Counted from the first letter of the stretch, positions 24,828 to 33,580 are shown. The stretch: 52,568 nucleotides of DNA from [Collinsella] massiliensis (GCA_000333815.1 CAPI01000091.1:1-52568); one strand, 5' to 3'. Notes: generated from the sequence alone by a model not told the origin. Numbers and translations are program-made.

Positions 24828-25934
24828 ATGATCAACAACAAGGCCATCGGCTACATCACCGCTAACTACGCCGGCACGGAGAAGAGCGCGCTCGTCGAGA
24901 GCCGCTCCATCGCCTCCGTCCCGTTCATCGGCCGCTACCGCCTCATCGACTTCCCGCTCTCCAACATGGCGAACGCGGGGATCCGCACCGTGGGCCTCGT
25001 GCTCCCGGGCAACTGGCGCTCCATCCTGGACCATGTGGGACACGGCAAGGACTGGATGCTCGACCGCAAGAAGGGCGGCCTCTTCCCCGTCCCGGGCAAC
25101 CCCTACGGCACCACGAAGCAGGGCATGCGCTTCCTGCTGCGCGACATCATCTCCAACAAGGAGCTGTTCCAGCGCTCCGACAAGCCCTACGTGGTCATGA
25201 TGGCGTCGAACATCATCTTCAACCTCGAGCTCGACGAGATCATCGACGCGCACGAGCGCAGCGGCGCCGGCCTCACCATGGTGTACGTGAAGGCCGAGCG
25301 CAAGCACACGGACTGCTCGCGCCTCATCATCGGCGACCGCGGCCGCGTGCAGAAGGTCGAGCCGGGCTGCGAGTACGGCGACAACAAGTTCATCGACTGC
25401 TTCGTCGTCAACCGCGACCTGCTTCTGCAGATCATCGAGCGCTACCAGAGCGCCGACTACCTCGACCTCTTCGAGGCCATCGCCGGCGACTTCAGCCTCA
25501 TCGACGTGTGCAGCTACGAGTTCAAGGGCCTCGCGATCGGCATCTTCGACGAGCGCACCTACTACGACCGCTCCATGGAGCTTCTGAACCCCGATGTGGC
25601 CGACCAGCTCTTCCGCCACGACCGCCCGATCATGACGAAGGCGCACGACGCGCCGCCGGCGAAGTACTTCACGGGCAGCAACGCCACGAACTCGCTCATC
25701 TCGGCCGGCTGCGAGATCCAGGGCACGGTGCGCGGCTCCATCCTGGCGCGCGGCGTCATCGTCGAGAGCGGCGCGAACGTGACGAACAGCATCATCATGC
25801 AGTCCTGCGTCATCAAGAGCGGTGCGCGCGTGGAGAACGCCATCCTCGACAAGGGCAACACGGTGCCGGCGAACACCGAGCTGCGCGGCACGCCCGACTC
25901 GATCCTCGTCGTGGGCAAGAACCAGATGGGGTAA
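24828..25934 (+). CDS. glgD: GlgD, non-catalytic ADP-glucose pyrophosphorylase-like subunit
   Basis: A 368-residue paralogue of GlgC. It aligns over the whole nucleotidyltransferase domain (GRYRLIDFPLSNMANAGI) and the C-terminal beta-helix. It has lost the GGxGSRL loop (here ANYAGTEKSALVESRSIA) and the catalytic Asp of SGDALY (here MASNIIFN). That is the known signature of GlgD, which in Firmicutes pairs with GlgC and tunes its activity. The ATG at 24828 has GGGGGAA upstream and lies four bases after the glgC stop. A shared terminator ends the glgCD unit. Confidence 0.93.
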   Translation: MINNKAIGYITANYAGTEKSALVESRSIASVPFIGRYRLIDFPLSNMANAGIRTVGLVLPGNWRSILDHVGHGKDWMLDRKKGGLFPVPGNPYGTTKQGMRFLLRDIISNKELFQRSDKPYVVMMASNIIFNLELDEIIDAHERSGAGLTMVYVKAERKHTDCSRLIIGDRGRVQKVEPGCEYGDNKFIDCFVVNRDLLLQIIERYQSADYLDLFEAIAGDFSLIDVCSYEFKGLAIGIFDERTYYDRSMELLNPDVADQLFRHDRPIMTKAHDAPPAKYFTGSNATNSLISAGCEIQGTVRGSILARGVIVESGANVTNSIIMQSCVIKSGARVENAILDKGNTVPANTELRGTPDSILVVGKNQMG

Positions 25935-25935
25935 T

Positions 25936-25966
25936 TGGCGCCGCATAGCAAAACTTCGCTACAATG
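25936..25966 (+). promoter_or_regulatory. Candidate glgA promoter
   Basis: TTGGCG (25936-25941), 19 bases, then TACAAT (25961-25966). Transcription would start near 25973, inside the left arm of the glgCD terminator. A transcript begun here would therefore lack part of the stem and escape termination. Confidence 0.45.
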
Positions 25967-25967
25967 A

Positions 25968-26003
25968 AACCGCCGTCCGGTGCTACCGGGCGGCGGTTTT
26001 GGG
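25968..26003 (+). terminator. glgCD terminator
   Basis: A 15-bp stem with one G-T pair (25968-25982 with 25986-26000), a three-base loop and a TTTT run. It would end transcripts arriving from glgC-glgD, or attenuate read-through into glgA. Confidence 0.85.
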
Positions 26004-26058
26004 ACGGCGGGTGCCCCACGCCCGACGTCCGGTACTCGAACTGTTTAGGGGGGTTCCC

Positions 26059-28404
26059 ATGACAGGAAAGAAAATGCAGATCGTCATCGCGTCGGCCGAG
26101 GCCGCGCCCTTCGTGAAGACGGGCGGCCTGGGCGACGTCGCAGGGTCGCTTCCGCGCGCGCTCGTCGAGGCCGGCGCGGACGTCATCGTGATGGTACCGA
26201 AGTACGCGAGCATCCCGGATGAGTACAAGAGCCGCATGACGCACATGTGCGACTTCTACGTGCCTCTGGGCTGGCGCAACGAGTACTGCGGCCTCGAGCG
26301 GCTCGACCAGAACGGCGTCACGTACCTCTTCGTCGACAACGAGCACTACTTCAACCGCAGCTACCCGTACGGCTTCTTCGATGACGGCGAGCGCTTCGCC
26401 TTCTTCTCGAAGGCCGTCTGCGAGAGCCTGCAGCACCTGCCCGAGGGCTTCCAGTGCGACGTGCTGAACTGCAACGATTGGCACACCGCGCTCGCGCCCG
26501 TGTTCCTGCGCGAGTTCTACCAGGGGCTGCCGCTCTACGAGCGCGTGAAGACGGTGTTCTCCATCCACAACATCGCCTTCCAGGGCCAGTATTCCGATGC
26601 CATCTTAAACGACATCCTGGGCCTCGCGCATATCCCCAACGCGGCGCGCCAGCTGCGCTGCGACGACCGCTCCATCAACTTCATGCTGGGCGGCCTGCAC
26701 TACGCCGACGCCATCACCACGGTGAGCCCGACCTATGCAGCCGAGATCCAGACGCCCGAGTACGGCGAGGGCCTCGACGGGGTCCTGCGCGAACGCTCCA
26801 TCTCGCTCCAGGGCATCCTGAACGGCATCGACACCGATGCGTGGAACCCCGCGACCGACCCCATGATCTGCGCGAACTACAGCGTGGACGACATGTCCGG
26901 CAAGGCTGCGTGCAAGCGGGCGCTCCAGGAGGAGCTGGGCCTCGAGGTACGCGACGACCGCCCGCTCATGGTCATGGTCACGCGCCTCACGCGCCAGAAG
27001 GGCATGGACCTCGTGACGTACGCGCTCGACCGCATCCTCTCCGGCGGCGTGCAGGTGGCCATCCTCGGCACCGGCGATTACGAGGAGCCCGTGCGCTACT
27101 TCGCGAACAAGTACCCCGGCACGTGCGCCGCGCGCATCACGTTCGACAACGCCCTCTCCCACCGCATGTACGCCGGCGCGGACATGTTCCTCATGCCGTC
27201 GCTCTTCGAGCCGTGCGGCCTGTCGCAGATGATCGCCATGCGCTACGGCACCCTGCCCGTGGTGCGCGAGACGGGCGGCCTGCGCGACACCGTGCAGCCG
27301 TACAACCAGTTCACCGGCGAGGGCACCGGCTTCTCATTCGCCAACTTCAACGGCGAGGAGATGGGCGACGCCGTCTTCCGCGGCGCGCGCCTGTTCTGGG
27401 ACGACCGCGCCGAGTTCGACAAGCTCGTGCACAACGCCATGACGCGCGATTTCAGCTGGGCGAAGAGCGCGCACGCCTACATCGACCTCTACCGCTGGCT
27501 GCGCCCGGACACCGACGCGTACCCGCCGGTCGTGGAGGAGCCGAAGGCCGAGGCCGCACCGGAGTCCGCGGCCGAGACCAAGGTCGAGGAGCCGAAGGCC
27601 GAGGCTGCGACCGAGCCCGAGGTGAAGCCCGCCGCGGAAGCGCAGCCGGCACCGAAGGCCAAGGAGGCGCCGGAGGCGGAGCCCGAGGCTGAGGCCAAGC
27701 AGGAGGCAGAGGCCATGCCCGAGCCCGAGGCGAAGCCTGCGGCCAAGAAGCCCGCGACGAAGCGCACGACAACGCGGAAGACCGCCGCGACCAAGGCGAG
27801 CGCCGCATCGACGAAGAGCGCGACGAAGGCCACGGCCGCAAAGTCGACCACCGCTGCCAAGAAGACGGCGACGAAGGCGACCTCCACCGCGAAGGCCACA
27901 GCCGCGAAGTCGAGCACGGCAGCGGCCAAGACCACGACGGCCAAGGCTACGACGAAGACGGCTGCCACCAAGACCACCGCGGCCAAGACCTCCACGGAGC
28001 CGGCGGCCGCTGAGAAGCCCACGACCACCCCGAAGGCGACCGAACCCAAGGCGACGACTACCAAGGCAGCGCCCGCGAAGGCTGCCGCTCCCAAGGCGAC
28101 GGCTGTGAAGACCACGGCCAAGAAGCCTGCGGCCACCGCGAAGGCAACCAAGGCCAAGACGCCGACCGCCAAGGCTGCGCCCGCGAAGGCCGCGGCGCCC
28201 AAGGCCCCCGCCGCTGAACCGGCCACCGCGCCCGCCAAGCCCGCCGCCGCTTCGAAGCCCGCGGCCAAGCAGGCCACTGAGCCCGCCCCCGCTGCCGCGA
28301 AGCCCGCTGCCGAGAAAGCCGATGCCGCCGCGCCCGCCGCAACCAAGGTCTCGGCCGTGAAGACGAAGGGCACGACCCGCCGGACGACGCGCAAGCGCTC
28401 GTAG
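26059..28404 (+). CDS. glgA: Glycogen synthase GlgA with long H1-like tail
   Basis: Transfers glucose from ADP-glucose to growing glycogen. Residues 1 to about 485 are a full GT5 starch synthase. They include the KTGGLGDVAGSLPRAL motif at the N-terminus, HNIAFQGQY, RLTRQKGMDLV, and EPCGLSQMIAMRYG with RETGGLRDTV. The family normally ends here at about 480 residues. This protein continues for about 290 more: first an acidic E/A/P stretch (about 490-560), then a strongly basic K/A/T/P region to residue 781. The latter is rich in AAK, TTAAK and PAKAAAPK units like histone H1 or AlgP and ends TTRRTTRKRS. No signal peptide is present. AGGGGGG precedes the ATG at 26059. Confidence 0.95.
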   Translation: MTGKKMQIVIASAEAAPFVKTGGLGDVAGSLPRALVEAGADVIVMVPKYASIPDEYKSRMTHMCDFYVPLGWRNEYCGLERLDQNGVTYLFVDNEHYFNRSYPYGFFDDGERFAFFSKAVCESLQHLPEGFQCDVLNCNDWHTALAPVFLREFYQGLPLYERVKTVFSIHNIAFQGQYSDAILNDILGLAHIPNAARQLRCDDRSINFMLGGLHYADAITTVSPTYAAEIQTPEYGEGLDGVLRERSISLQGILNGIDTDAWNPATDPMICANYSVDDMSGKAACKRALQEELGLEVRDDRPLMVMVTRLTRQKGMDLVTYALDRILSGGVQVAILGTGDYEEPVRYFANKYPGTCAARITFDNALSHRMYAGADMFLMPSLFEPCGLSQMIAMRYGTLPVVRETGGLRDTVQPYNQFTGEGTGFSFANFNGEEMGDAVFRGARLFWDDRAEFDKLVHNAMTRDFSWAKSAHAYIDLYRWLRPDTDAYPPVVEEPKAEAAPESAAETKVEEPKAEAATEPEVKPAAEAQPAPKAKEAPEAEPEAEAKQEAEAMPEPEAKPAAKKPATKRTTTRKTAATKASAASTKSATKATAAKSTTAAKKTATKATSTAKATAAKSSTAAAKTTTAKATTKTAATKTTAAKTSTEPAAAEKPTTTPKATEPKATTTKAAPAKAAAPKATAVKTTAKKPAATAKATKAKTPTAKAAPAKAAAPKAPAAEPATAPAKPAAASKPAAKQATEPAPAAAKPAAEKADAAAPAATKVSAVKTKGTTRRTTRKRS

Positions 28405-28449
28405 GCCCCTGTGACATACCCGCCCGCCCGGCGGGGCGTTCGTTACCAA

Positions 28450-28484
28450 AAGAGCGCGAGCGGCATCCCGCCCCTCGCGCTCTT
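28450..28484 (+). terminator. glgA terminator hairpin
   Basis: AAGAGCGCGAG (28450-28460) pairs with CTCGCGCTCTT (28474-28484). The stem is strong, but the following bases are GCGCTC, so no T-run is present. Confidence 0.6.
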
Positions 28485-28494
28485 GCGCTCTGGC

Positions 28495-28500
28495 TATAAT
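28495..28500 (+). promoter_or_regulatory. TATAAT -10 of the zinc-ribbon gene
   Basis: Perfect TATAAT 32 bases before the next ATG. No clear -35 is present because the glgA terminator stem occupies the upstream bases. Confidence 0.45.
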
Positions 28501-28531
28501 CGAAGGCAGGCGATGGAATAGGAGGCACCCT

Positions 28532-29770
28532 ATGTTCTGCTCGTCCTGTGGTAAGGAACTGCCCGATTCTGCGACGTTCTGCCCGTTCTGCGGCGCCTCG
28601 GTGGCACCGCGCGGCGCAACCGACCCCTCCCCCATCAACGCACCCGAACCCGACCCCATCACCTCGGATGAACCGAGCGGGCAGGCGGGTGCGCGCTCGG
28701 ACGCGGCGACGGGCACGGTTCCGCCGCCCATCGCGCCGGACGCGCCCACGGCGCCCGGCAACGCTCCCCGCCCGGCCGACGACCACCTCGCCATCGCGTC
28801 GCTCGTCTGCGGCATCATCGGCCTCTTGTTCAGCCCCTCTATCATCGTGGGCATCGTGCTCTGCATCATCGCCGTCATGCTCGCCCACTCCTATACCCAG
28901 GCGGGCGGCGCGAGCGTCATGGCAAAGGTCGGCAAGGTCTGCGGCCTCGTCGGGCTCGTCTGCTCCGTGCTCGCCCTCGTCCTCTTCATGACGATCGGCT
29001 GCTCGGCGTTCACGCTCATCGCCAACTCGGCGTCGCAGACGACGACAACCCGCGCCGTTCAGTCGGACGACGTGAGCGACACGACGAGCGACGACACGAC
29101 CTCCACCGCGTCCGAGCCCGAGGAGATCGAGCTCACCGAGGCGGAGCAGCAGGAGATGACCGATGAGCTCGCCGCCTACCTCGACCCGCTCATGGCACAG
29201 GACGAGGCCGCGGTGGACGAGCTCGCCGATTGGTGCAACGACCGCTTCGAGGCGGTCTTCGGCTACACACTCGACGATGCGGGCGTGGACGCGCAGGAGT
29301 TCACGCGCTGGATGCTCGAGGGCATGTCGTGGCAGGTGGATGGCATATACGGCTACGACGATGGAACCGCTGCGGTATCCGTGGAATTCACCAACAGCTA
29401 TCAACTGGATTTCCAAACGGCCTTCGAATACCTCATCGAGGTTTACATCGATCGCGGCGGCGACATCACAGACGAGCAGAAGGTCGGCCGCGTGTTCAAG
29501 GCGGCGCAGGAGATGTTCTACAACGGGGATGCGCCGGGCGCGGGCTATATCGATACCACCTGGCAGTCGTTCGCGTTCATCAAGCAGACGGACGGCTCGT
29601 ACGTCCCCGACGAGGACGATTGGGAGTATCAACGCGAGCAGCTCTTCGACCCGATCCGCACCGAGCTGATGGACAAGGTGCTCTACGACGAGGACTTCCG
29701 GGACATAACGCTCGAGATAGAGTACCCGCCTGATAAGTACTTGGGTGACTACCTCGACGGCATCATCTGA
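28532..29770 (+). CDS. Zinc-ribbon membrane protein of unknown function
   Basis: A 412-residue protein with three parts. (a) Residues 1-25 are a zinc ribbon (MFCSSCGKELPDSATFCPFCG, two CxxC). (b) A disordered Pro/Asp/Ala linker leads to two membrane helices at about 88-112 and 133-155 (DUF4190-like: DHLAIASLVCGIIGLL and LVGLVCSVLALVLFM). (c) A T/S/D-rich spacer leads to an acidic domain of about 210 residues, probably outside the cell. No enzyme motif is recognised. AGGAGGCACCCT precedes the ATG. It interrupts the run of glycogen genes but has its own -10 and terminator. Similar proteins are common in Coriobacteriia and other gut actinobacteria; their function is unknown. Confidence 0.75.
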   Translation: MFCSSCGKELPDSATFCPFCGASVAPRGATDPSPINAPEPDPITSDEPSGQAGARSDAATGTVPPPIAPDAPTAPGNAPRPADDHLAIASLVCGIIGLLFSPSIIVGIVLCIIAVMLAHSYTQAGGASVMAKVGKVCGLVGLVCSVLALVLFMTIGCSAFTLIANSASQTTTTRAVQSDDVSDTTSDDTTSTASEPEEIELTEAEQQEMTDELAAYLDPLMAQDEAAVDELADWCNDRFEAVFGYTLDDAGVDAQEFTRWMLEGMSWQVDGIYGYDDGTAAVSVEFTNSYQLDFQTAFEYLIEVYIDRGGDITDEQKVGRVFKAAQEMFYNGDAPGAGYIDTTWQSFAFIKQTDGSYVPDEDDWEYQREQLFDPIRTELMDKVLYDEDFRDITLEIEYPPDKYLGDYLDGII

Positions 29771-29772
29771 AC

Positions 29773-29805
29773 CTGATAAAAAGGTGTCTGACACCATTTT
29801 ATCAG
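29773..29805. repeat. TGATAAAAAG/ATTTTATCA hairpin repeat, copy 2
   Basis: CTGATAAAA pairs with TTTTATCAG and GGTGT with ACACC round a CTG loop: 14 of 15 positions pair. It begins two bases after the stop of the zinc-ribbon gene and would serve as a terminator in either direction. Word order matches the copy at 1488-1522. Confidence 0.8.
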
Positions 29806-29881
29806 CCGGGCACGTCGCCTATGCGTCTGCTGTATACTGTTAAAGTTTCACAAGTTCAGCAACGTGATAGGCCAGTACATC

Positions 29882-32800
29882 ATGAACTTCATCCATAACA
29901 GCCGCGACCATGCGTACCGCACGCCTTTCGGAGCCGTCGAGGCGGGAAGCGCGGTCGAGCTGAGCGTGCGCGCGGAAGACGTCCCGGAGCACCTGCTCAC
30001 CATCGACCTGCGCGTCTGGGTCGACGGGCGCGGCGAGACCATCCAGCGGCTCGAGCGCCAGGAGGACGGGCGCTACGCCACGACGCTCCGCTGCCCCGAG
30101 CCCGCGCTCATGTGGTACCGCTTCAACATCACCATCGAATCCCCCGACAGCACGCGCCGCCTCTACCTCGGCGCGCCCGAGGGCAAGACGGGCGGTATGG
30201 GCCAGACGTACACCCATGCCGAGTGCCCGTCGTTCCAGATCACCGTCTTCAAGCCTCGCAAGGTTCGCCCCACCTGGTACGAGCAGGGTATGGTATATCA
30301 GATCTTCCCCGACCGCTACCGCCGCGACCCCGCGTGGCGCGAGCGCTGCGAGCGCGCACTCGCCGAGCACCCCACCAAGGGCGTGCCCCGGCGCATCGTC
30401 GAGGACTGGAACAAGCCGCCCATCTACGACCGCAACCCGGACGGCTCCATCGCGAGCTGGGACATGTACGGTGGCTCGCTCAAGGGCATCACGGGCGACC
30501 TCGACCGCCTCGCCGACATGGGCATCACCGTCCTCTACCTCAACCCCATTTTCGAGGCGGCGAGCAACCACCGCTACGACACGGCCGACTACCTGAAGAT
30601 CGACCCCATGCTCGGGGACGAGGACGACTTCCGCGAGCTCTGCCGCGAGGCCGCGGCGCGCGGGATCTCCATCATCCTCGACGGCGTCTTCAACCACACG
30701 GGCGACGACTCGGTCTACTTCAACCGCTACGGCACCTATCCCGAGCCGGGCGCCTGGGCGGGCGAGGATTCCCCCTGGCGCGACGCCTACCGCTTCAACG
30801 CGGACGGGAGCTACGCCTGCTGGTGGGGCATCGGCAACATGCCCGACCTCAACCTCAAGTCCCCCACCGTGCGCAAGCTCATCGTGGGCGAGCAGGGGGT
30901 CATCCGCCACTGGACGCGCGCCGGCGCGCGCGGCTGGCGCCTCGATGTGGCCGACGAGCTCACCGAGCAGATGATCACCGATATCCGCGAGGTGCTGCTC
31001 GACGAGAAGCCCGACGGCGTGCTCATCGGTGAGGTGTGGGAGGACGCCTCGAACAAGATCAGCTATGGCATGCCGCGCCACTACCTTTTAGGCTATGAGC
31101 TCGACGCCGCCATGAACTACCCGTTCCGCTCCATGGTGCTCGACTTCCTGCTCGATGCGATTCCCGCCGAGGAGGCGGCCGACCGCATCGAGGGCCTCGC
31201 CGAGAACTATCCGCCCGAGGCGCTCCGGTGCAGCCTCAACCTGCTCGGCAGCCACGACCGCCCGCGCATCGCCTCGGTGCTCGGCGGCGGCCCGGATGAA
31301 TCGCAGCTCCCCGAGGAGGAGCGCGGCCGCTGGCGCCTCTCCCCCGAGGCCATGGGGCTCGCGAAGAGCCGCTTCTGGCTCGCGACGCTCATGCAGATGA
31401 CGTTCCCCGGTGTGCCGTCCATCTACTACGGCGACGAGTTCTGCCTGGAGGGGCTCTCTGACCCCGGCAACCGCCGCACGATGCCGCTCGAGGAGGACAT
31501 CCACGACCGCGACATGCAGGACATCATCCGGAACGCCGCGGCCATCCGCCGGGCGCTGCCGTTCATGGTGGATGGGAGCATCCGCGCCTGGGCGCCCGAG
31601 GGCGGCGAGGGCGATATCCTCGCCTATACCCGCACCGGCGCCGACGGCCAGGCCGCGACCGTGCTCGTGAACCGCAGCCGTTCCGATTGCCGCACGGTGC
31701 GCATCCCCGCGCTCGGCCCCTGCGCGGTGGATGTGGTCTCGGGCACGCAGATCGAGGTGGCCGAGGACGGCACCGCCGAGGTGTTCCTCTGGCCGTTCGG
31801 CTCGGCCGTGGTCTACTTCCACGAGCCGGAGCGCCTCCAGCTCGCCCTCGAGCCGGGCGCGGGCGTCGTCTGCCACATCACCTCCGTCCCCACCGAGGAC
31901 GGGACCCCGGGCACGCTCGGCGCGCCCGCGAAGCGCTTCATCGACCACCTCGCCGCCTTGGGCATGCGCTACTGGCAGATCCTGCCCGTGAACCCCGTGG
32001 ACGCGTTCGGCTCGCCGTACTCCGGCCCTTCCGCCTTCGCGGGGAACATCGCGCTCCTCGATGCGTCCGAGGAGGAGCTGCGCGCCGAATGCGCGGCGTG
32101 GGAGGCCGCAGGCGGCGCGGACGAGGAGGGCTTCCAGGCCTTCCGCGCGGCGAACGCGGCGTGGCTCGACCCGTACTGCGCCTTCATGGCCGTGAAGTCG
32201 TACATGAGCGATGCGGCGCGAGCCCAGTGGCCCGCCGCCTTCGCTGCCTATGACCCAGCGCTTCTCGAGGACGCGCGCTTCGCCCGCGAGGCCCGCGTGC
32301 AGACATACCTCCAGTACCGCTTCGATGCCGCCTGGCGCGAAACGGCCGCCTATGCGCACGAGCACGGCATCGCGATCATCGGCGACGTGCCCATGTACGT
32401 CTCGGACGATTCCGCCGACGTCTGGTCGCACCCCGAGCTCTTCAACCTCGATGGGAACGGGCGTCCCGTCGAGGTCGCGGGCGCCCCGGCGGATGGTTTC
32501 GCGCCCGACGGCCAGGTTTGGGGCAACCCCACCTACCGCTGGGATCGCATGCGCGCCGATGGTTTCTCGTGGTGGCGCGCGCGGCTCGCACGCGCGTGCA
32601 GCCTCTACGACTACGTGCGCCTCGACCACTTCATCGGTTTCCACAACTACTTCAGCATCCCCGCCGGACACCCCGGCTCGGATGGCCGCTGGCTCGCAGG
32701 ACCGGGCATCGAGCTCTTCCGCGCAGCGCAAGAGGACATGGGGCACCTGCCCTTCATCGCCGAGGACCTGGGCGTGCTCACCCCCGGCGTGCGCTCCCTG

Positions 32801-33199
32801 ATGGCGACCTGCGGCTTCCCCGGCATGGACGTGCTCGAGTTTAGCGACTACGACGTGCGCGAAGGGCTGCATCCCACGCCGGGCAAGGTCTTCTACACCT
32901 CGACGCACGACACCGAGACGCTCGTCGGCTTCTGCGCGCGCTCGTTCACCGACGGTGACGAGGCCGCGGCGACCGAGCTCGCCGCGAAGCTCGTGCGCGA
33001 CGCGCTCGCGAGCGATGCCGGCGTGGTCATGATGCCCCTGCAGGACGTGCTCGGCTTAGGCGAGGACGCCCGCATGAACACGCCCGGCACCATCGAGCAC
33101 AACTGGAGCTGGCAGGCTCGCGAGGAGGACATCGTCGCCGCCGAGGCGCTCTTCGCCGCGCTTATGCGCGAGACGGGGCGCGCAGGCGTGGTGAATTGA
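29882..33199 (+). CDS. GH13 alpha-glucanase fused to GH77 4-alpha-glucanotransferase
   Basis: A 1105-residue bifunctional enzyme. Residues 1-125 are a CBM34-like N-domain. Residues 130-600 are a GH13 barrel of the neopullulanase/cyclomaltodextrinase type: VYQIFPDRY, DGVFNHTG, nucleophile Asp in WRLDVADE (about 355), acid Glu in LIGEVWED (about 384), and Asp in LLGSHDRPR (about 459). After a beta domain, residues about 650-1105 are a MalQ-like GH77: CHITSVP, PVNPVDAFGSPYSGPSAFAGN, nucleophile in VRLDHFIGFHNYF (about 915), IAEDLG (about 961), and STHDTETLVGF. It would debranch or hydrolyse maltodextrins and disproportionate the products, feeding GlgP. No signal peptide. The ATG at 29882 (with an AGG nine bases upstream) is preferred over the GTG at 29864. 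Confidence 0.93.
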   Translation: MNFIHNSRDHAYRTPFGAVEAGSAVELSVRAEDVPEHLLTIDLRVWVDGRGETIQRLERQEDGRYATTLRCPEPALMWYRFNITIESPDSTRRLYLGAPEGKTGGMGQTYTHAECPSFQITVFKPRKVRPTWYEQGMVYQIFPDRYRRDPAWRERCERALAEHPTKGVPRRIVEDWNKPPIYDRNPDGSIASWDMYGGSLKGITGDLDRLADMGITVLYLNPIFEAASNHRYDTADYLKIDPMLGDEDDFRELCREAAARGISIILDGVFNHTGDDSVYFNRYGTYPEPGAWAGEDSPWRDAYRFNADGSYACWWGIGNMPDLNLKSPTVRKLIVGEQGVIRHWTRAGARGWRLDVADELTEQMITDIREVLLDEKPDGVLIGEVWEDASNKISYGMPRHYLLGYELDAAMNYPFRSMVLDFLLDAIPAEEAADRIEGLAENYPPEALRCSLNLLGSHDRPRIASVLGGGPDESQLPEEERGRWRLSPEAMGLAKSRFWLATLMQMTFPGVPSIYYGDEFCLEGLSDPGNRRTMPLEEDIHDRDMQDIIRNAAAIRRALPFMVDGSIRAWAPEGGEGDILAYTRTGADGQAATVLVNRSRSDCRTVRIPALGPCAVDVVSGTQIEVAEDGTAEVFLWPFGSAVVYFHEPERLQLALEPGAGVVCHITSVPTEDGTPGTLGAPAKRFIDHLAALGMRYWQILPVNPVDAFGSPYSGPSAFAGNIALLDASEEELRAECAAWEAAGGADEEGFQAFRAANAAWLDPYCAFMAVKSYMSDAARAQWPAAFAAYDPALLEDARFAREARVQTYLQYRFDAAWRETAAYAHEHGIAIIGDVPMYVSDDSADVWSHPELFNLDGNGRPVEVAGAPADGFAPDGQVWGNPTYRWDRMRADGFSWWRARLARACSLYDYVRLDHFIGFHNYFSIPAGHPGSDGRWLAGPGIELFRAAQEDMGHLPFIAEDLGVLTPGVRSLMATCGFPGMDVLEFSDYDVREGLHPTPGKVFYTSTHDTETLVGFCARSFTDGDEAAATELAAKLVRDALASDAGVVMMPLQDVLGLGEDARMNTPGTIEHNWSWQAREEDIVAAEALFAALMRETGRAGVVN

Positions 33200-33271
33200 C
33201 GCACTTCGTCACATCACCGACGCCTTCGGGTACAGTAGCCTGTGGAAAAAGCGATTCACAAGGAGTGAGAC

Positions 33272-33553
33272 ATGGCACGTTATGATTACCGCTGCACGTC
33301 CTGTGGCAGCGTCTTCGAGGTCGAGCACGGCATGATGGAGCATCCCGAGGTGACGTGCCCCTCGTGCGGTGCGCCGGCGGAGAAGGTCTTCACCGCGAGC
33401 GGCATCAAGTTCGCTGGGAGCGGCTTCTACAACACCGATCAGCGCGGCGGCGGCTCCTCGACGAAGGCGACCTCCGGATCGGGCGAAGGCTCGAGCGAGG
33501 GCGCGAGCGGCGATTCCGGCCACACCTGCGAGAACTGCCCGCACAAGGAGTAA
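33272..33553 (+). CDS. FmdB-type zinc-ribbon protein
   Basis: A 93-residue protein of the FmdB/putative regulatory family: MARYDYRCTSCGSVFEVEH, then VTCPSCGAPAEKVFTASGIKFAGSGFY. This is the standard zinc ribbon with two CxxC pairs. A low-complexity Gly/Ser tail ends in a third, odd CENCPHKE. AAGGAG precedes the ATG. Family members are widespread and of unknown function, usually annotated as regulatory proteins on weak grounds. Confidence 0.9.
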   Translation: MARYDYRCTSCGSVFEVEHGMMEHPEVTCPSCGAPAEKVFTASGIKFAGSGFYNTDQRGGGSSTKATSGSGEGSSEGASGDSGHTCENCPHKE

Positions 33554-33580
33554 CCCCTCCCTTTGTTTGCGTAATCCGCG

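Noticed and set aside
27334-28878. Long Gly/Arg-rich or Ala-rich minus-strand frames opposite the glgA tail
   Set aside because: They arise from the repetitive K/A codons of the tail read backwards and lack start signals.
29864-29881. GTG at 29864 as start of the GH13-GH77 enzyme
   Set aside because: No Shine-Dalgarno upstream. The ATG at 29882 has an AGG at usable spacing and begins with the family's MNFIHNSRDHAYRTP-type N-terminus.
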